Positions 13,401 to 25,600 of a DNA stretch of 64,000 nucleotides are shown here, piece after piece (within the stretch, counting starts at the first letter, position 1; each line of letters begins with the position of its first letter). This DNA comes from Aquila chrysaetos chrysaetos. Its lineage: Eukaryota; Chordata; Aves; Accipitriformes; Accipitridae. A model generated the notes under the pieces. The model was not told the origin of the DNA. It ran no database searches and saw nothing but the letters and a program-made list of their open reading frames with translations. Location of the stretch: NCBI RefSeq assembly GCF_900496995.4, contig NC_044030.1, forward strand, positions 82,624,017-82,688,016. The letters are read 5' to 3'. Made by a program: the position numbers and the translations under genes.

Positions 13401-16400
13401 CTAGGAGCCTTATTATCTTCTCCTTTAGGGCTGGCTTTTTTGGAGGCAGCAGTAGGGGCAAAAGCATTGCCATAAACCTCCTAGTAGCCTCTTTCATGAT
13501 GGAAAAAGCAGAGCATGGAACGGAGGTGTGCGCTAATTTCTTAACTACAGCAAACGATAGAGGGAGATGGAGGGGATGCTGCTTCGGTCTGCCAGCATCA
13601 CGGTCACTTTGAAGTATCTGCTGTGCCACCCTCCCCTACTTCTGATGGGAAGGGAGGTTCAGAGAATAAAGTCTTTTAAGCAAGATGCTAGCCACGGGCA
13701 TTGGGAATGAAACTGGAAAGTCATTCTGGAGAGAAAGTCACACTGGAGAGGCTGGGCCAAATTCCTGCAGGTTCATGTATTTTTTACAAGGTCATGTAAG
13801 TATGTGTTTTGAAACTTAGGAGTTTATCTCTATGTAGTAACGCATTTTTGAAGCGGAACACTGCGCCGCACATATATTGTATTAGGGTTTATTCGTGAAT
13901 AACTTTCACTAAGGCTGGCATTTAGCTTCATCCTTCTGATATGAATAATACAAATTTACACCACTTAGTTGTGACACAAGATCATATTGATGTGGGTGGG
14001 ATATTCAGCAAAATCCGTGCTTAATTTATGAGTTCATGTTTGTGTGAAAAGGGAACTTTTAAGACATTTCCGAAGTCTGACTTTATTTTGGACTCTTTTT
14101 GCTAACATATGGCTGCATCTAAACTTTGAAAATACTTAAGAATTTATGACCAATTTCCTTTAAACGTACCCTCTGAGCAATTTATATTGTATTTAGTAAA
14201 AGCTACTACTTACATTATTTTTTCTTTCTTTCACTTTCCTATTATATTCACATATGCTTTCTCAAAGTGATCACCATTCTCATTCTAGGGAGACTTAAGC
14301 CTGCTGATGAGGAAAAATTGCTCAGGCTTAGTGCTAAGCTCTCAGCTGAGATTGTGACAAGGAAGTGCCCCAAGAAAAGCTGGTTATAAGCATCACCAAC
14401 ATTTCATGAAGGTCTCTGCTGCCAGGTTCACTCTCTAAACTTGCCAGTATATGTTAAATGCTTAAACCAAAGATTAGTGGGTGGAGGGATGTCTCATGTC
14501 TGCCCCTAATTTTTAAATGATTGTTTTACATCCAGAACATATTTGTAAAGAGGATGCCTTTGAGTGACTTAAATATTTTAATTATTTTTTAGGTAATTTT
14601 TCATTAAAATAACTAAAAACTTCTCAGCCCTGTTCACAAGGTTGAAAAGTTGAACCTTGATTCTAAGAGTATTGGGGGAAAAAAAAAAAAAAAAAAGGAA
14701 AAAAGTTACTGGTGTCCAAGAATGCTATCTATTTTTCAGCCCTCAAATGGGAAAATAGCTTTCTAAAAACTATGGTACATGCAAAACTGAAGAAGATCCT
14801 TTCTAAGTAACAACTTTTTAGTATTGCATTTCCAGCAACAGAACTGTCTTATACAGGAATTTTATTTTTTCTCTTGCCTTTCTTGACCTTCCTATTTAAT
14901 AGGTCAAATCAAAACAACTCTGCTCCAAAAAGACCACTCCAGAAATAGCTGCTGTTTCCTGTATCTCCCTTTTTCTAGCTTGTAAGCATTCTCCCATGTT
15001 TTGTTTTTTCCTTTGCTTATAAAGGACAACCATGCTCCATCAGCACGCAAACACGCATGAAATAATAAATGTACAGAATTTACAGTGATACTTACAGCTC
15101 AGCCTATTCGCAGATGATTTTGCTGAGATTCTTAGGTACTGGATGCTGTTTACACGTGTAAACCTGTAAAGATACAGAAGAGAAAAAAGGCCTTCACTTT
15201 AAAGATACTGAAATTAAATTATACTAAGAACATGTTATTAGCTGAGGAAAACTTGGATTTGTATGTCACAGGTGAAAGGATTTTGCATGTTCCACCTTCA
15301 AAACTAAAGTCAAAAACACGAGCAGCCCCTAACTTGGATTTTGTTGTGCTAAAGTAGAAACTAAAGGGGAAAAGAGGAAAATGGAAATCAAGAACTGAAT
15401 AGGTCGCAGAAGGAACAGTGAGAGGTGAGAAAGTCTTCACAGAGGCTCTCTTGAACCTGGTTTTCCCAGAGTCTGCCTGAAGACAGCGTCAAGAGAGCTC
15501 CGAATTGCCCTCTGAGGGGAACTGTGTTGAGCATAGCATGCAGAGAGCACCTGGGAGAGCAACCTCACCTGATCGACGTTTCTGTTCCCCATGGTCTCCC
15601 CACGTCTTGTGACTTGAAGTTGAAAAGCTCCTTCTCATCCCCCCTGAGCCTTGCTGCTCTCTTTCTGCACAGCCAGCCAACATCTCCCTCTTCTACGACC
15701 TATTCTCCACTCAGAGAAGGAAAGGGGAATCCCTTCACTGGTGCCATATGGCATGAAAAATATTCTGCAGGTATTCAGAGAATGAATTTGTGTTCAGTTT
15801 CTCTGCTGGAAAGGTGCTTTGTGTCACAGAGGACCCAAATAGGAAGCTAGTCCCTTCTTTGTTTTTGCACTCACTTCTGGGAAGCTTTAGCCTGTTGAAA
15901 AGCAAACCTGGCATATAAAGTTGTAAATACTCACTGAAGGAAAAATGACATCCATATAGGAGGCTGTTTATGACCCACCCCCTCTCCTGAACCGACTTGT
16001 TTATCTGGACCTAGCTTCAAGTCTTCCGAGGCACTGAATATTCCTGAGAGCAACCGTCAAGCCACATAAATAGTATGATACTCAAAATTCCCACTCTGTT
16101 GGTTAATTAACTAAGTAATGCAATCAGGAAGCAGCAAGACAACCAGGTGACTAGCGTAAGTAATAGATGCAGTGTGTGTTTTGAAGTCCCAGCAATGAAT
16201 GTCCTCCCCAGACCTTGTGTGAGCTATTCATTGCTTCACAGGTTGTTTTCAATAACGAATGCATGTGAGAATGTTGTGATTGGCTCATAAACATTTCATG
16301 AACCAAAAAGAGCAATCCACAACCAAATAAACCACCCAGCTTAAACGATTCACTCTGCTCTGTTATTTTCTATAAAAAGCTTTAGGAAGCTGGGATCACA

Positions 16401-19400
16401 CCTCTTTTGTATAAATAAATATCTTCGTACAAGGCTATTTGGTTTGATTTATTTAAATAATGAAGAAAACTTGGGAGAAAATCAGATAAAATAGGGAGAT
16501 AAAGGAAAGTGTGTCAGGTGATTTATAGTAACCGAATTACATGATTCTGCTCAACAAACATCCATACATGTAGTGCAATATGTTTCGCAAGAAGATCACT
16601 CCTAACACCCTGTTGAAGTGTCTCTGGCAGGCTGTGCTTCTCTGCCTGGATGTAGTGCTCCAGCAAATGATGACTGACATTTACATAGCACCTTTCACCT
16701 CCAAATCCCAAAGTACCTGACAGATTGTTCAAACCGATTACAGGCTCTGGGCCAGGTTCTGCTCTCTGATGCATCAAGGTAGAGGGAAGGACCCTGCCTT
16801 GGTAGCCTGGCTGCAACCTCGATTACATTAATGCAACTCCACTGACTTGGCCACTTTTTATTCAAGGGTCATTTTACCAGTCTGCAAAACCCCACCAGTC
16901 ACACTACTTTTTGCTTCTGCACTGTGAATATGCAGATTTCAAACAGACCGCCCACACTCGTGGATAGCTCGTGGCAAAGAAGCAACGATTGTACTTTTGC
17001 AAGGATTTTGAGTAAATAGTATTGATCTGCTCAATAATAAATCCAGCCTAAAGGCTACAAAAAAATCACTGAGAACATCGTGAGAACATCAATGGTTTAT
17101 GACTGGACCCTTACAATACAAGGGTCCAGTTTAATCTCAAAAGATAAGGGCCCATGATCCTGAAAACTGACAAGTGCCACAACTCCCACCTCCATCAGTA
17201 GACATGAAGAGTGGCAGAATCTTGTTCAACCCTGATTTTTTGTGGAGGTGAAGTTATGAGCATTGCAAAACATGAAGAATTCCTATTGCTGTCTCTGAGA
17301 TTTTGCCGTGCGGTCTTGCACACAACATAATTTAGTCTTTCTTTCCGCCACAGTACAGAGCACGCCTGTTATAACATTAACAGGTTGCCCAAAAGCTGAC
17401 CTTACACATTAACTAGAAACCTGAAGAGTAATGCTGGTGTCAGGCCACCTCATAGAAGCAAGCATCCATCCAGGCATAGAAAGTAAGATGCAACTAGATG
17501 TGTGAATGAGGGTGCAAACATTTTGCATGAGCATTTGTAAACATCAGTGGCAGATTCTCCATCCTTCAACTCACCTGCAGGAGCAATTCAGAGATGGATC
17601 AATGTAATCTATCTTCCTCTGTTGTTGTCTTCCACTTAAATGACACCTAGGTGGAAAAAATATCTGATCGCTGGCGCAGGACGACACGCATGCCGTGAGA
17701 AGGGGGTGATGGATAAGACTTGAAGCCATGCTTCTAACTGGTCCAACAGAAAGAGTACTATCAGATAGTGATCTTCTAGGCTTGCTCTTGGAAGGAGTAT
17801 TTATCATTCATTGCAAGTCCTTACCAGAGCTGTATGAGTAAATACTTCCCTGCTAATATTCAACACACACATTAACTATTGCTAATCACTATTGCCCTGC
17901 ACGTGACAGCAATTGTCTTCGTTACTCTGATCACTGAGAGATAAACAGTGCATCTGTAACCACACTTGCTTGCAATTGCTGAGTGCCTTCAAACAGACGT
18001 GGAGCTAGGGCTGAATTGGCCAGCTGTGTATTTTAATCATATTGCATGTAAATCTCTTCCTAAGATTAAAAAAAAAAAAAAAAAAAGGCAATAAGACCAA
18101 GGGATCAACTCCAAAGGGCAAAAGAACCTTAGCAGGTAAGGACAGATGGTACTTAAGCCTCTTTACACAGTTGCCTATTTACCCTCGAATGCTGCCACTT
18201 AATAACATTGACGGAGGAATAGTTAACAGAAGCAAGTGATTAATTAGTGGGTCAAAGGCCATTTCCACTTTGTTCCTTTTATTTACCTGAGACAAGATCA
18301 AATCAAATAAGAGCTCCTAGAAGGAGACTTCCAAGGGAAGCTGCTAATCACAATTCACGTACTTTGTATTCACACAGTGCTCTCAAACTCTGTAAAAAAA
18401 TGTTTGGCTGAACGGATTGCAACAAGCCAAGCAATCTATTGTAAAAACAGGGGCTCCTGGCTAGCTTTCCTGGGAGCTTTTATTCTTTGAATTGGAAAGA
18501 CCTTATTGAGTCTAGAGTCCCACAGCTCTAGCAAGTGAAACAAAACAGATGTTGCCAGAACCGTATGTATTATATTTGACAGAGAGGAAAGTTAGCCCAA
18601 TTTCACATGAACATGTACCCAGGAATAAAATAAATTGTTTCATAACATTTGCCAACAGACAATATCCTCTATTCCATTAATGTGTTCCACTCTCTTAATG
18701 AAACATTGGATTTACAGGTCCTGCTCTCAGTTTTGTAACAGATTGTCTTATAACCTTGAAAATGTTAGTAAACCTGCCTATAATATATGAATTTTTTTTT
18801 TCTTTTTTCGGTTGAGCACCATATCTTAACTCAGAGAAAAAAGGGGCCTCATTCCCATTAGCGCTCTAGTAAGACCCAGAAACCCCATTGCATTTAGAGG
18901 CATTAGTGAAATATTGGAATACCAGTGTTTGTGTTAGATGCAGAAACGGATGTACCCATGAATCCAAAACCTCTCTTGAATGATCGGAAATTGTCTTTTT
19001 TCCAGATGCACTTTTCTAGGGTGACCTCATGTCTATGGCAGGCCAAATAATAGAAATCCTGGACTCAGACATGCTTGGAAATTCGAATCTTGATCCAAAA
19101 CCAAGCAATGTGGTTTGGGACCACGTTTTGGTTTTACAAGATTTTGGGCACTGGAGGTATCTCTTGCCAGAGTAAACACTGGAGGCGTGGGAAGCCAGTT
19201 GAGAAGGAGAACAGAAGAGCCAGGTTGGTTTGGGCTGGGCTGCAAACCCAGCTCAGGGCCAGGTTCACTGGGGAGCTCGTCAGGGTCTCACGCTGGGCTG
19301 GTGTGCAGTTCCACATGATGTCGCTGCGCAAGCAGCCAAGCTGAATTGTGACGCTTGTTCAGTCTCGAAGCTCCAACCCAAAACAGGAGGCACCGACAAA

Positions 19401-19587
19401 TTGGGCTGCACAAACCACAGAGCTTTAGTCCTGCTCTGGAAGAACTCGGTGCAACTGGGTTTCATTCATTGGAAAGAGAGGCAGTTCTTTGCATGAATTG
19501 CTTGAACCTTCAAAATCCTGGATGGAGATCAGAAAGATGAATTACGGATGAGAAGGTGGCCTCTGTGGGCCTGGTAGGCTTCGGGTT
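7466..19587. other. Intergenic, no gene seen
   Basis: AT-rich, largely unique sequence with short A/T runs (about 7,770-7,800, 10,216-10,231, 10,989-11,001, 12,060-12,085, 14,679-14,696 and 18,068-18,086) and a C run at 13,011-13,024. A perfect hairpin lies at 17,102-17,130. Around 16,670-16,850 the words ACATTTACATAGCACCTTTCA and GGGCCAGGTTCTGCTCTC recall an ancient amniote repeat, but I cannot name it. No coding exon or RNA gene is visible. Confidence 0.6.
17102..17130. repeat. Perfect 11-bp inverted repeat, 7-nt loop
   Basis: ACTGGACCCTT at 17,102-17,112 and AAGGGTCCAGT at 17,120-17,130 are exact reverse complements separated by ACAATAC. It could be a small hairpin, a fossil transposon end or chance. 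Confidence 0.85.
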
Positions 19588-19692
19588 TATTTTCTGGCTC
19601 TGTCACAGATTTGCTATTGGATATGGGTAAATCCAATAGTTCTCTGTGCCTCCATGTTTCATCTGGCAATAATACAGTTATCTGCATCTGTT
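19588..19692 (+). repeat. Probable MIR-like SINE relic
   Basis: The order GGCTCTGTCACAGATTTGCT, GGGTAAATCC, CTCTGTGCCTCCATGTTTCA, TCTGGCAATAATA follows the MIR core and 3' part (CTCTGCCACTTACTAGCTGT, TCTGTGCCTCAGTTTCCTCA, TCTGTAAAATGG, ATAATA). Divergence is high. It is assigned from a remembered consensus. Confidence 0.5.
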
Positions 19693-22600
19693 TAAATATA
19701 AAAGCTGAGGTGCTCAGGTGTTGCCATCATAGAGCCCAGATAAGTCCCTCAGGCTCCAAGATCTGCATACAAGTCTGACCACATGCTTTTCCAAACTTCA
19801 AGAGACTTATGTCCCATTACAGTTATATGGAGAAAACCGCTCAGATTAACTCACACTCACATACCTCTGGTCCCCAAAAGCATGCTTTAATAGCTTGGAA
19901 TTTCCTTTTTATTTGATTATTTTTCGTCCTTCCTTTGTTGTTTTTCTTTCTCACAATTCACTTAATAAATTAGGTCTTAAATGCTTCTGGATGTAATGGG
20001 CTTAGAGATTAGCAATATAACAAAGTCGAGTTCAGGAGGCTAACTATACTGAGACAGATCCTTAGTCTAATCAAGCTGTCCTGAGGATGAGGTTTGACTC
20101 TGGTGTGCCATGATAAAGGTGGCTTGAAATGTAACCTGGACAACCAGCCAGGAATCATGACACTGGAGAATAGTCCACAAGTCTTTTTTTTTATTTGGCC
20201 TGCTTATGCCCCATGCCTTTTTCATGTACCTGTTTGGTTCCAGACTCATCCCGATTTCCCAGCTGAAGAATACTTGAACCATTTGGCACCCAGTCTTTTG
20301 GCAATGACAGCACCAAGGAAGCTCCCAGCATTGCTACGGTTGTTTCATAGTCTCATGCTTTTTAGTGTCTGGAGAGGACTGGAAGTAATACTAAAGGACA
20401 GCGAACAAAAGTTTAATCAGATAATTGTGATAATGTTATCAGCCTCTAATTGGTTCCATAGGAGAAAATGTAATGATCCCACTTAGCCCCAAGAACCCAC
20501 TAGCTGTTGATAGGCTGAGGTTTCCAAGAAGCCCAAACATTTGAGACAACCTTGTCACAGGGGTGTTTGTGTTTTACACCCAGAGATACCAGTCATTAGG
20601 CAAAAGGTAATGAAAGGGAGAGTGGGGACAAATGTCTGAGTGAAGCACAAGGACAGGACTCACAGCCCACAGGAGAATTCTGGCTGCCCCCTCTCCTGAG
20701 TGTCGGCAGGAGATCTGGTCTCACTTTTAGCCTCAGCAAATGAGTTTTGCCTGGCAGAAAAAGAGATGCAAGATTGGTGTCAGTTCTAGAAATTTCAGTG
20801 AAATTGCACTGACTTACAGTTGGGTTAAACTGGTCCACATTAAACACTTGCACTTGGAGATTAGGGAAAGGAGAGGGAAAAAAAAGAAAAAAAAAAGGGG
20901 AAATCTTGAGTGTGGGAGACTGAAGTCCAGCCACCTGAGAGCATGACTATCAGGAGATGCTTCCTAGGGCAGAGAAACATGACCATGGGAAGAACAGACT
21001 ATGTTTCAATCTCTTTTTCTACCTTGAAAGGTCGTTTGACCGATAATGGCATTTTCTATCCTTCCAAAGCACATGTAGGCTGGTAATGATACCATCTTGC
21101 CTGAGGGAGCTTTATAACACCTCCTTGGTTTTGTGGCACCCAGCAGTACATACTGGGAAAACTGAATCAGATGAAGACTTACCCATCATCAACAAAACAT
21201 GAGGTGGTCTTCCAGATCCACCAAGAGGAGCGACCCGTGGTGTTTTCCACAGCCGTTTCCTCACCTTGCTTCCACACCAGAGGCCAGCAGAAACCACGAA
21301 AAGAGAAGACAAGACAAAATTCAGACAAGGAACGCCTTCCTACCTCGTGCCCCTGTTCGTCACATGCAAAGCATGCCGGAGACTGAGCTCTCCTCTCCCA
21401 GGGCAGTACTTCTCCTGCCGCGATGGTAGGGTGCTATGGGTGGTACAGCTCTGCTTTTTCCATGACTTTTGGGTTCGGCAGATCTCCGAATTGTACATTT
21501 TGCCTGCAGCTGTAGTGATGCTTTGCAACAGAGCAGCTCTGACTCCAAGTGATCACAGCTGGCGCATCTCTTTGAGCTGAATTGGTGAAAGACAGAGTAA
21601 ATGACAGGTTACTTCAATGCAGCTCTTAGCAAGAACTTATGGAGATTATTATGAAGGAGCTGGAAAGACATCACTGGAATCTGCTTGTGGAGCTGACAAC
21701 TGAGCGATAGCTTTCTTTGATAACTTTTAATCACTGTGTTTTCTACTTATGCAAATTGCAATAATACCCTTGATGCTCTGGATTTCTACAGCATTCAGGC
21801 TTGTGGCAGTGACATGAAGATTCAGAGCTGGATGCTCATCCGCCACTAACTTGTTTCTATATCGAAGACATATTACATTTGGCAGTGACATACATTGATT
21901 CATGTAGTACATGTGTCATCAGAACATGAATTCAGAAAGAAACATCCCACAAAATGCCACTTTGGGAGACTTCATCCTAGTTTCATCATGGTTTAGGGTT
22001 TACTTGCACCACAAATTGCAGGTAAGCCCCTGCTGTGTGCCAAAAAAAAAAAGCACAGGGGCCTAATTTGTCCTGTACCAAGCTTTCTGTTAGTCCTTTG
22101 CTGCAGAGAACAGGCAGAGCAAGCCTGTGTCTGCCCGCAGTACTCCACTGAATCTGTGCATGTGAATACTCCCCTGAATTTATGAATCCGCGTCTGGATG
22201 GGCATTTCAAACCCAAGCACTTTTAAGAGAGGGAGCTTCATAAATCTCGTTCTCACTAGATGGTTTTAGACACCTGAATTACCATACTGGTTTTCAGAAG
22301 AGGATTAGGACTCCTAAGTCACTTAGGCAGTTTTGCAAATGCCATCAAGGATCTTTGCACAGACACAGAGCTTGGTGGATATCATTACCTGGTACAATGT
22401 CTTCTCATGAGTGACATGGAAATTACCTATTTATTCCACTCTGACTCCATCATGGGATCAGTCCTTATATTACAGTTACTGGTGGTTTGTCCAGTTCAGC
22501 CTTCCAGCGGTTTCTCTGAAAGATGATTTAATAGGCCAAGGGACCATAACGTTGTCAGTAGCTGTGGTGCTATTAGAGCATACTGCCACTAATTGAGACT

Positions 22601-25600
22601 TAATACATCCCCTTGCCTAAAAGAATGTATTGTGGGTAATTTTATCTTGATATTCAATCTAAACTTTCCATCTCATTACTCCCAGCCTTACCTACTTCAG
22701 CCACCCTAAATGATTACTCTGCCTGTTTTCACCTATGATAAAGATGTGGACAGTTATCATATTCCACCCTCTGCTCCTCTGGCTGTAATTAGGCCAAGGC
22801 GTAAAGTGAGCTGGATCACACAAGGTCACAGGCTTGGCCTAAAAGGGAAGGTCAAAAGGGGGAAGGGGAGCACTATCAAGGCAGTACTAACGATGAGCTA
22901 GACTCTGAATAAAAGTAAGTCCAGCATCTGTAACCCAGTTTATTTTAATCTCTTCTGTTCTTTTTATTTATGTGCCTCTTTTTTTCCCAGTTATTTGAAC
23001 TGATACTAGGGTGTGTATATCCAGCATTGAGGATGTCTGTCTGGCCCAGGCTTTGCAAGGTTTTGGGAAACGTACTATAAATTGAATTTTTCTGGCCTGA
23101 CACAAGAGCTGTCAGCGTTAGCAGTGTTACGGGGATAAATATGTCAAATTTAAGTCAGGGTCCACACTCAAACATACACTCCAAGATTTGCACTGAGCAC
23201 TCAGGCAAGCTTCACAGGTCTACACCCTGGTTTGGAAATACTGGCGTGTAAGAGATTTAGTGGACCATCTCTCAGACACGGGCATGCATGCTGAAATCAG
23301 CACAGTGCTGATACTGAGTGAGATTCATTAGATCAGACTTCAGCAAAGAGGCAAAGGTAGGACTGAGCTCATAGACTAAGTCCTCCAAAACGAGGTGTGC
23401 ACAGTTTCAGAGCTCAATTTCTTTACCTGTACACAGATGTTTGTTGGCATCTGAGATGTCCTGGAGTATCCTATCAGGTTTTTATGGGCTGTTCCAGAAG
23501 GGCAGAAGTCCTGTGCCATATCCTTCAGGCCCCTGGAGATACCCCAGATGCTCTTTGACATACCAAAGAGCACTAGAAATCCATATGTGGATAACTGAAT
23601 CAGGATCACTGTCATACTACTTTTACAATACTAAATGTAGAGTCCAAACTCTGCCTATGCAAATCCTTTCGTTATTTGGGGCTTTTTATTGTGTGGTGGG
23701 TGGGCTTTTCTAACCAGAATTTTCATTCCATGGGAAATTCTGAAAAGACATTTTTCTATAAGCTCAATTTTGGATCAGAACAAATTTGAAAAACCAACAT
23801 TTCTTCCTGGACAGGAAATGTGTTTTCTTACCAGTTCTGTTGAGCATAAAGCTACTGATGGTTGTAGGAAACAAGGTACTTCACTCAAGAAAAACAACTA
23901 AAGTTCCAGAGTGAAAATGTCAGACTAGATTAAGTGCTTTTGTTGTGGTTTTATATACTGCAGGTGCTCCTGTGAGAGCAAGAATAAGTTTAAAAGAAGA
24001 GGAAGAGCAAATAAAGGAACGCTAGATATTGGATGAAAGGCACCTGGAGAAAAGATGAGCCAGAAAGAGTATCCAGAATACAAACCAAAGGATGCAGTGC
24101 TCATGGGGAACCAGTCCCCAGGGTGATGTAAAGGCCAAGCTTTGTAAATCTTTGAAGCTTGCGTTGTTCTTTTCTGCTTCTCCTGAAGTTACATCCCTGC
24201 CTAATCCTGGGGTAAATACTGCTGTGACCAGCAGCAGTGTCCCTCCTGAAAGGGGATGAGCTGGTGGTGCAGCTGCACAACGGGTTGGCGATAGTCTGGG
24301 CGAAACGCTTTTCTGTTTTCTGCAGTAGACACTTTCCATCCCCATCAAAAAACCCTTGGCACTGTCCACGTGTTGAAAGACGGTGCCCGAAGTACATCAG
24401 CCAAACCTCAGGAAGAGATACAGGTTTAGCTGCATCATAAATTGCCCAGCCATAATGTAACAGGTAACCAAAGACTCCTTTAACCTCACAGGCAACACGG
24501 GGTGGGGGGGGGCAAAACCAATTTCAGCAGGGTTTTCCCCAGATATGAATTTAACGACAGCACATCACTGAACACCCATGGACCAGGGTAACTGCATGTG
24601 ACTATGTGTGGATGCGCAGAAACAAATCTACGGCTACAACTTTCATAGCTGGGTTCCTGAGCAGGATTTCAGAGGTGATGGGTACGGCTCTGCTTCTGCT
24701 CCAAATGTCTCGGCCTTGGCTGTTGAAAAGGGCTATGAGGAAGGAGAGGAGATATTGGCACATGTCATGGAAATTACCCAACTTCTCTGGACTATGAACA
24801 ACTGTTGAAGAACTCCAACGAACAAGTTTTTGCGTTTGATTCATAGTTGTGGATAAATCATATAGGATGTGAGATAATCTGGAGGCTGGACCATCCAACA
24901 CTCACCAGATCAGGAAATAATGAAGTTCCTTCTGCCTTTGTAACCTTAATCCTGCCCTTAAGAGGACGGCTGCCATTCCCATGGCTTTCATCAAACGTGT
25001 ACAGATTTTCATTGTAAATCCTGTTATAAGATTATTTTTTTCCTGTGGCTAAAGGTCAGAGTATATTCTGATAGATACAGGATTGTGTGAAGCAAGGGTA
25101 CAAGTAGCAGATGGAGCGAATACCTAATCAGTAAATTAAGGATAAAAAAAAATCCTAGTCTTTTGTATGTGGGAATGATTCTTAACACAGTCCAAATCCA
25201 CAATGGTCCCTTTGGAATCGATAAAGAAATACTCAAAATAAAAACAACAGAAATTACTAGAGAAGACTGATGAAACGGTACAAAGCCTTGAAATCATGGT
25301 CCATTTGTCACTAACCTGGGACAGCCAGGAAGAGGCTCCAGGCATAAAAAAAAAAAAGTCCTTTTTCTTGAGGCATCTGCACCCATAGGAAATTCCACCC
25401 TTCCTCCCACAGGATCAGGCCGCATGGTATCATATGTTTGTCACTTCCAGGATGGATTAGTGCAGCTCCTGGCATTTGGTGACGAATGAGAAAACAATGT
25501 ACAGGGTGCAGCTGATACAAACCACTTCTCCCCACTTCCTGCAGGGGCGAAGAAACCCTGAACACACGAAGCCCACGTACCAGATCCTCCACTCTAGTTT

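Noticed and set aside
16270..16450. CCAAT-like and TATA-like words (GATTGG at about 16,280, TATAAAAAG at about 16,372)
   Set aside because: Spacing is roughly promoter-like, but there is no CpG content, no following ORF or exon, and such words are frequent in AT-rich DNA.
20094..20486. 130-codon open frame on +
   Set aside because: No recognisable motif, domain or splice context. This length is expected by chance in 64 kb read in six frames.
24600..24810. Overlapping 60-99-codon frames on both strands
   Set aside because: Short, unlike any family I know, and open in several frames at once without codon-like periodicity.
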